This document shows, piece by piece, positions 51,417 to 56,358 of a DNA stretch of 56,358 bases (positions within the stretch are counted from its first letter, which is position 1; each line of letters begins with the position of its first letter). The notes below the pieces were generated by a model. It saw only the letters and a program-made list of their open reading frames with translations. It had not been told where the DNA came from and did no database searches. A program made the translations under genes and the position numbers. The DNA is from JBLHGU01 sp047615875 (GTDB lineage: Bacteria > Pseudomonadota > Gammaproteobacteria > Arenicellales > CAJQKF01). The stretch covers positions 1 to 56,358 of the forward strand of contig JBLHGU010000008.1 of assembly GCA_047615875.1 (NCBI GenBank), given 5' to 3'.

Positions 51417-52079
51417 ATGTATTCATCTGGCCAACGCTATTTCGCAGAGTTTATCGGCACCGCCTTCCTACTTGCCACTGTAATTGGATCTGGCATCATG
51501 GCGGAGAATCTGTCGGGTGGAAATGTGGCTATTGCATTGCTTGGTAATACCATCCCTACCGGTGCGATATTAGTTATATTAATCACTATGCTCGGGCCTA
51601 TTTCTGGGGCTCATTTCAATCCAGCAGTAACGTTAGTTTTTGCGATTAAAAAGGATATTTCAGCAAAAAACTCCTTAATCTATTTCGCCTGTCAGATCAC
51701 TGGAGGACTAGCTGGTGCAATGATAGCTCACGCCATGTTCGATCTGGATCTTCTACAAACATCCGAGAAATTGCGTACCGGCTCTGCCCAGTGGATTTCT
51801 GAATGGGTGGCAACCTTTGGGTTAGTGTTCACCATTCTTGCGACGTTACGGGCAAAACAGGAAGCCGTTGCTATGGCGGTTGGTTTATATATTACTGCAG
51901 CCTACTGGTTTACCGCTTCAACATCCTTCGCAAACCCTGCTGTAACTGTTGCCCGAAGCTTCACTAACACGTTTTCCGGCATTTCACCTGAACATGTAAG
52001 CGGGTTCATTATTGCTCAACTTATAGGAGCAATATCAGCCCTTGCGGTTTGCCATTTCATTTTACGGCCGAAAAACTAA
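51417..52079 (+). CDS. MIP-family aquaporin/glyceroporin-like channel
   Basis: MIP channels pass water or small neutral solutes. The 220-residue protein (start ATG 51417) has six hydrophobic segments and the two half-helix NPA motifs in GAHFNPAVTLVFA and SFANPAVTVARSF. The residue after the second NPA box region (VTVARSF) and the short loops resemble the AqpS-like bacterial group, which includes arsenite-linked channels, but no ars gene is near. An upstream in-frame start at 51357 lies inside the long hairpin and is unlikely. It ends at a hairpin shared with the convergent YbhB remnant. Confidence 0.88.
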   Translation: MYSSGQRYFAEFIGTAFLLATVIGSGIMAENLSGGNVAIALLGNTIPTGAILVILITMLGPISGAHFNPAVTLVFAIKKDISAKNSLIYFACQITGGLAGAMIAHAMFDLDLLQTSEKLRTGSAQWISEWVATFGLVFTILATLRAKQEAVAMAVGLYITAAYWFTASTSFANPAVTVARSFTNTFSGISPEHVSGFIIAQLIGAISALAVCHFILRPKN

Positions 52080-52080
52080 G

Positions 52081-52108
52081 CAGCTTATGGATAAGTACCC
52101 ATAAGCTG
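52081..52108 (-). terminator. Shared terminator between aquaporin and YbhB remnant
   Basis: A 10-base-pair perfect stem CAGCTTATGG / CCATAAGCTG with an 8-base loop. On the minus strand it is followed by CTTAGTTTTTC, a fair T tract; on the plus strand by TGCTTCG, so it works best for the minus strand. Confidence 0.65.
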
Positions 52109-52596
52109 TGCTTCGCCCAGAATATGTCCTTTCATGGCCTTCTCTAGCGACCGCTTACCGTAACTTTTCACTCTCAGCATTTGATCCAGTGCGTATACTT
52201 TGAAAAAGTACCGGTGCACACCACTAGGTGGACAAGGACCACCAAATTTGCGTTTCTTCCAACTGTTATAACCCTGCATGCCGCCATCAGCTAGTTGTTT
52301 CGATTTGCCCGCAGCGCCCTCACTCAAGCTAGTCGCATTTGCTGGTCTGTTAAACAATTCCAATGCACCCATGTGTCACCAGGAGCATCAGGGTCGTCCA
52401 TAATAATTGCCAGGCTTTTCGCACCATCCGGAACATGGGAAATTTCCAGTGGTGGCAAAGTATCATCACCATCACAGGAATATATTTTCGGAATAGTCTG
52501 GCCATCACTAAAGGCGCTACTAGTTACCGTGAGATCAGCGGACCAGACCAGTGAGCTGTAGGCCAACATTGCGATTGTAATTAAAGTGTAGCGCAT
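52085..52596 (-). pseudogene. YbhB/YbcL (PEBP-like) protein, broken by one frameshift
   Basis: The 5' part (from ATG 52596) has a signal peptide (LITIAMLAYSSLVWSA) and the PEBP motifs YSCDGDDTLPPLE and IIMDDPDAPGDTWVHW. Right after VHW the frame shifts by one base (near 52352-52365) and the rest continues in another frame as LFNRPANATSLSEG...GYNSWKKRKFGGPCPPSGVHRYFFKVYALD...KAMKGHILGEAQLMGTY. Together the two parts give a normal, complete YbhB-type protein of about 170 residues. A single lesion means recent inactivation, or an assembly error; everything else is intact. Confidence 0.85.
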
Positions 52597-52791
52597 AACA
52601 TTCTCCTTAATAATTCGTTTAGGTCTAACCAGGCCGGACGGCGTTCTTAATTGTTGAACACAATTAAGACAACAACCAATATAATTTAAAATCAGGTCTT
52701 TTGCATTAAGAGATCACGGCTATAAAATGGCTGATTTGGCAAGTCTACGATTAAATTTAGAGCGCGCAAACAAGCTGCCCGCACATAGAAA

Positions 52792-53643
52792 CTATCGAGT
52801 GTTGACTTTCGTTATCCACCCCACTCCCGCTAACACTAGTAAGCCGCCAGCAATTAGCGCTGTTGTAAGCTGATCTTCAAGAAACAGCACGCCACCTATT
52901 ACTGCAAATACCGGGGATAACAACAGAAAAGGTGCTACCTGGCTAACCGGATAACGCTGTATTAAAAAATACATAGCTGAGTTAGCAATAATAGAACCCA
53001 CGATGGCGGTATAAAGAAGTGCCGACCAGCCAACCACTCCGGCCTGACCAACCCTGTTCCAGTCTTCAAATTCAAACAGGAACGAGACGGCTACTAGCAC
53101 TGGCCCGCCAACCGCAGAAACCCAGGCAGTGATTGTTAAAGGCGATATATTGCCAAGCTCTCTGACCTTAATTGCCGCATAAGCGGAGAAAGCGCTGGAT
53201 ATGGTCATCCAGAATAAAGCGGGCAAATCATCAAAAGCCGCAGGGTCGAATCCAATAAGCAAGGCCCCGGTCATAGCAATCATCACCCCGACAATACGCC
53301 TAACGCCGATTTTTTCTTTTAGAAGTACGGCCCCAAGCAATATGGCAAAAGGCACCTCCAGCTTGCTGATAATAGCGACAGAGGATGTATTTTCTGCCAA
53401 TGCCAGAGAAAGATACAGAGTTAAGTACATACCAACCCCTGTGAGTGCACCTATTTTCAGCAATGGGCAAATGTACTCACGTGGAACACGTATGTAAAAA
53501 GACAGCATTAGTGTCAGAATAAGAAATCGAATACTGGTAAACAATATCGGAGGAAACTCACGCAAACCTATTGTTGCGACTATAAACATGGAGCCCCATA
53601 ACATGTTGATCAGTACAACTATAAAGAGGTGTGGAATAGTCAA
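52792..53643 (-). CDS. EamA-family (DMT superfamily) transporter
   Basis: The 283-residue protein has ten hydrophobic segments in two similar halves, the EamA layout. Conserved features are the N-terminal INMLWGSMFIVAT and the pair of 'S-x3-P' helices (AIISKLEVPFAILLGAVLLKEKIG and QVAPFLLLSPVFAVIGGVLFLEDQL), each followed by an acidic residue. Family members export amino acids, metabolites or drugs from the cytoplasm. Substrate cannot be told. It is monocistronic. Confidence 0.9.
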   Translation of the reverse strand: MTIPHLFIVVLINMLWGSMFIVATIGLREFPPILFTSIRFLILTLMLSFYIRVPREYICPLLKIGALTGVGMYLTLYLSLALAENTSSVAIISKLEVPFAILLGAVLLKEKIGVRRIVGVMIAMTGALLIGFDPAAFDDLPALFWMTISSAFSAYAAIKVRELGNISPLTITAWVSAVGGPVLVAVSFLFEFEDWNRVGQAGVVGWSALLYTAIVGSIIANSAMYFLIQRYPVSQVAPFLLLSPVFAVIGGVLFLEDQLTTALIAGGLLVLAGVGWITKVNTR

Positions 53644-53825
53644 AACCGAAATCTCAAGTATCTATACATCAGCTTTTAACATTGACTTATACCCCAGAAA
53701 ATTATCATATAAAAAAGCAATTAACGCTTTCACTCTAGCTGCATGTCTGAGATCAGGATGAGTCAGAATTCACAGTTCAAGAGTATATCCCCTAATGGCC
53801 CATCAACTCTTTCTACCCTGGCATT

Positions 53826-54558
53826 TTGCTAAGCAGTTTGAGACAGAACGTCGAGATCGGCTACAAAGAGAAAACTCCCAATAACGATTTGCTGTTTGGC
53901 GGTGATACGGTGCTCGATAACGACACCACCGTTGAACAATGGAGTCTGGCCTACCAGATGCAGCGCCCAGATAACCGGGTCCAGACTGACCTCAATGTCA
54001 GCATTTTCAAAGCACTGCTAGCGAAGACCAGAATGCCGCCTATAATGCGCAACGCGCGGGCGCCAACACTGGCTATAGCTATGCCAGAGTGCAGCTAAGC
54101 CGTAATACCCTTATAAATAGCGCCTTCAGCGTTAATCAGGGTGTAACCGGCCAATGGTCTGATGGCAATCTGTTACCCAGTGAACAGATAGGCATTGGTG
54201 GTCATAACACAGTCAGGGGTTATGAAAAATACAGCCGGGTTGGCGATGAAGACACACAAGCCAACCTGGAATTACTCTTCAAGACTAAGCCCCTAAAGTT
54301 ACTACAACAACCACTAGACTTTTTTGTCTTCTACGACTATGGCAGGGTCAACATTGTCGACTTGCTGCCAAATGAGCCAGAAGACTACACACTTAGCTCT
54401 GTGGGCATCGGTTTTAATTGCGCTACAAACAAAACTTGTCGTTGAATGTAGCCTGGGGCCGGCGGCTTGAAGCACTGAAGGAAGGTGGTGAAAAGGATGA
54501 TCGAATACATGCTTCGTTGCTATTAATGTATTGGATTTCTTCTAACCTTCGGGACTAA
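53826..54558 (+). pseudogene. Remnant of a TpsB-type (ShlB/FhaC) outer membrane transporter
   Basis: Three frame segments give the C-terminal beta-barrel of a two-partner secretion pore: EIGYKEKTPNNDLLFGG...QWSLAYQMQRPDN, then (shift near 54012) NTGYSYARVQLSRNTLINSAF...GQWSDGNLLPSEQIGIGGHNTVRGY and FFVFYDYGRVNI, then (shift near 54418) LSLNVAWGRRLEALKEGGEKDDRIHASLLLMY. The conserved barrel motif G-G-x-N-T-VRGY is intact. The signal peptide, POTRA domains and the first strands are missing. No TpsA exoprotein is nearby. It is a truncated, twice-frameshifted relic. Confidence 0.8.
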
Positions 54559-54606
54559 CGGAGTTTATTATTGGGGTACCGGGTAAAGGGCAAATCCAGA
54601 AATAAA

Positions 54607-55428
54607 TTACTGCTTCGGTGCCATTATTAGCCCTTCATTCAGAATTTTTAGTAGATCCTTCGGTAACTGATAATCTGGGTTTACTTTCTTTAGCAACAAC
54701 AGCTGACGGTTGGCTTCTGCAAATTTTCTGACTTCTATCAGGCGCTTAATTTCCTCATACCAAACCAGGGTTATTTCTTCGTCCGTTTTTATTCGTTTAC
54801 GCGCAGAGACTGAACTCGGTAATTCTGTCGCCACAGGCACTTTCTTTTTCAAAGCGGTTATCGATTGCGGTACGCGTTCTTTTTTCATCTTCGGTGCTGT
54901 GGGATAGAAGCTAAGAGTAGCCGGGCTTGATTCGAATACTGGTTCAGCCAATTTGGCCGATGCAACTGGAGAGGTTAGCTGAGTTTTCTGGAGAACATTC
55001 TGATCTGATAATTTTCTTTCAACACTAGATTCTTCCAGGCTGCTTTCAACAGATACCGCTTCCCTCAAATTACCAACTTGCTCAGCTTCCGCCTGATCAC
55101 TGGCAGCGGATGGGGAAGCAGCCATTGGGGCCGGCTCCTGTAGTCGTATCGTGCTATCAAGATCAAACTCTGCCATGGGCGTTGATTGCTTATACAGTTC
55201 TGGAACTAACGTTACCGCCATAATTACGGTTGCAGCCAGAGCAGCGGGAACTCGCCATCTACCGCCGAATGGTGTAACACCTTTGCGTGGCTTTTCGACT
55301 GCCTGTACTGCCCTGGCAAGTATCGCGTTATCCAGATCTTCTGATGGCATTTGACTGGACTGACGTTGGTATTGCCTGGAGATCCAGTCATCTTCAAATT
55401 CAAAACGATCTTTATTTTGACGTGTCAT
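54607..55428 (-). CDS. Membrane protein, probable anti-sigma factor
   Basis: The 273-residue protein has a charged N-terminal region (DRFEFEDDWISRQYQRQ...DLDNAILARAVQAVE), one transmembrane helix at about residues 57-75 (WRVPAALAATVIMAVTLVPELY) and a long, low-complexity periplasmic part rich in S, E, A and P. It starts four bases inside the sigma factor gene (ATGA overlap), the usual arrangement for an ECF sigma and its membrane-bound inhibitor. No zinc HxxxCxxC motif is present. A C-terminal helical segment (EEIKRLIEVRKFAEANRQL) may sense a partner. Function is inferred from position and layout. Confidence 0.7.
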   Translation of the reverse strand: MTRQNKDRFEFEDDWISRQYQRQSSQMPSEDLDNAILARAVQAVEKPRKGVTPFGGRWRVPAALAATVIMAVTLVPELYKQSTPMAEFDLDSTIRLQEPAPMAASPSAASDQAEAEQVGNLREAVSVESSLEESSVERKLSDQNVLQKTQLTSPVASAKLAEPVFESSPATLSFYPTAPKMKKERVPQSITALKKKVPVATELPSSVSARKRIKTDEEITLVWYEEIKRLIEVRKFAEANRQLLLLKKVNPDYQLPKDLLKILNEGLIMAPKQ

Positions 55429-55988
55429 TGCAGCTGGCTCCGTAATGACTGCACTGCGTAACGTAGCCGACTCTTGGCGGTCTCTCGGGCGACACCAGTA
55501 ACCTCGGCTATTTCCTCTACACTCATGCCGGCTTCTTCTCGCAACAAGAATGCTTCTCTCTGCACCTCAGGCAACTGCTCAACTAATGATACTAGCTGCT
55601 TGATTTCGCTTTTCACAATGGCTTGACCATCTGGCTGTGCAGCGGGCAAAGTTCGGGCTTTGGCTGGTATGTTTTCAGAATCGAAGTCCAGGCTAGTTAA
55701 TATCTTGCGATGGCCTTGTTGGCGAAAATGGTCAGTTATGCGATTGCGCGCGATGTGAAATAGATAAGTACTGAATTTGGCTTTTACTTCATATCGATCT
55801 TTGCTGTTGATTAGCTTTACCCAAATATCCTGGTAAAGCTCTTCCACCACTGAGGAATCTGAACAGTGTCGCAGCACAAATCGAAACAATAGGCCATTGT
55901 AGCGCTTATACAAAAGATCAAATGCTGCGGCTTCGCCTCCGGCGTAGCGCAGCAAAAGATCCTCATCAGTAGATTCCTTAAGCGACAT
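55425..55988 (-). CDS. ECF RNA polymerase sigma factor
   Basis: The 187-residue protein has sigma region 2 (AFDLLYKRYNGLLFRFVLRH...VEELYQDIWVKLI and FSTYLFHIARNRITDHFRQQ) and region 4 (LPEVQREAFLLREEAGMSVEEIAEVTGVARETAKSRLRYA), with no region 3, so it is of the extracytoplasmic-function type. I start at ATG 55988; a GTG two codons upstream is possible. It is coupled to the anti-sigma-like gene and lies 64 bases after a VWA-domain gene. The stimulus is unknown. Confidence 0.93.
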   Translation of the reverse strand: MSLKESTDEDLLLRYAGGEAAAFDLLYKRYNGLLFRFVLRHCSDSSVVEELYQDIWVKLINSKDRYEVKAKFSTYLFHIARNRITDHFRQQGHRKILTSLDFDSENIPAKARTLPAAQPDGQAIVKSEIKQLVSLVEQLPEVQREAFLLREEAGMSVEEIAEVTGVARETAKSRLRYAVQSLRSQLQ

Positions 55989-56052
55989 CAACACAGCATA
56001 CGTTTCATCTATTTATTAGACAAGCCGATTGCTAGTGGACCATAGTTTCTTT

Positions 56053-56358
56053 CTAGTTTGATGCATGTAGTGAGCTTGAAAGAGATTTTGCCAGATTGAC
56101 CAAGCCAAGAAATTCACCTCGATACCCAAAAGGATCATCACCTCTTGATGTACGAGCCAACTGCAAGATACTGTCAAAATCAAAATCTTTCTGCCAAATT
56201 CCGCCACGCAATTGCTCACCAAATGCTGCCACTGCTGCAGAAAAACGAAAACGATCGCTGGTTGCATCTATATCTGCAAGCATCTCTGACTTATATACGG
56301 GCATCTGGAACAGTTCGCTACTGTTATCTATATCCGTTTTATAGCGGATTTTTAAATG
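56053..56358 (-). CDS. VWA-domain protein (YfbK-like), C-terminal fragment cut by window edge
   Basis: The frame stays open to the right edge: LKIRYKTDIDNSSELFQMPVYKSE, then FRFSAAVAAFGEQLRG and ILQLARTSRGDDPFGYRGEFLGLV. This is the C-terminal domain (DUF3520 type) found after the von Willebrand factor A domain in YfbK-like proteins, often lipoproteins. Only the last 101 codons are in the window. An internal ATG at 56304 should not be taken as the start. It is probably the first gene of the VWA-sigma-anti-sigma unit. Confidence 0.82.
   Translation of the reverse strand, partial: HLKIRYKTDIDNSSELFQMPVYKSEMLADIDATSDRFRFSAAVAAFGEQLRGGIWQKDFDFDSILQLARTSRGDDPFGYRGEFLGLVNLAKSLSSSLHASN

Overview
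This window looks like a chromosomal segment of a Gammaproteobacterium, probably marine. The tRNA block Thr(UGU)-Tyr-Gly-Thr followed by tuf has the same order as E. coli thrU-tyrU-glyT-thrT-tufB. The housekeeping proteins are of gammaproteobacterial type and length, and the accessory genes are typical of marine osmolyte and amino-acid users. I cannot name a genus from sequence alone.

Layout. (1) 1-17.9 kb, minus strand: a fused information-processing block. In transcription order it runs tRNA-Thr(UGU) split by a group I intron, tRNA-Tyr, tRNA-Gly, tRNA-Thr(GGU), tufB, tRNA-Trp, secE, nusG, rplK, rplA, rplJ, rplL, rpoB, rpoC, rpsL, rpsG, fusA and a second tuf cut by the left edge. Visible control elements are a strong promoter with a GC-rich discriminator before the tRNAs, an L10-type leader before rplJ, an attenuator between rplL and rpoB, and a near-consensus promoter before rpsL. 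(2) 17.9-23.2 kb, minus: a tightly packed unit of an AlkB-like dioxygenase, rarA, birA, coaX and a SPOR-like protein, with a GhrA-like dehydrogenase upstream. (3) 23.2-30.8 kb: a small secreted protein, a gamma-glutamyltransferase, a membrane-anchored M23 peptidase, a cyclopropane fatty acid synthase, an aromatic-amino-acid-type decarboxylase and tRNA-Arg(CCU). (4) 30.8-33.0 kb: a decayed region with remnants of an FAD oxidoreductase and an ABC solute-binding protein. (5) 33.0-46.9 kb: an accessory amino-acid/osmolyte island. It holds a GcvT-like folate protein, a PuuB-like flavin oxidase, five Fe(II)/2-oxoglutarate oxygenases (four PhyH, one HalD/BesD-like), and an eight-gene minus-strand operon with EutA-, EutE- and two EutD-like proteins, a threonine aldolase and a fold-III decarboxylase. 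(6) 47.1-56.4 kb: an acyl-CoA dehydrogenase, HupE/UreJ, O-acetylhomoserine sulfhydrylase, an aquaporin, an EamA transporter, several broken genes, and an ECF sigma / anti-sigma-like / VWA unit.

The two most interesting items are the group I intron inside tRNA-Thr(UGU), whose core matches the small tRNA introns of the Azoarcus type, and the eut-like operon. That operon carries the ring-opening and deacetylating steps of (hydroxy)ectoine use but lacks eutB, eutC and the usual transaminase and dehydrogenase. A threonine-aldolase-type enzyme and a fold-III decarboxylase sit in their place. I propose, as inference only, a retro-aldol route for hydroxyectoine-derived 3-hydroxy-2,4-diaminobutyrate.
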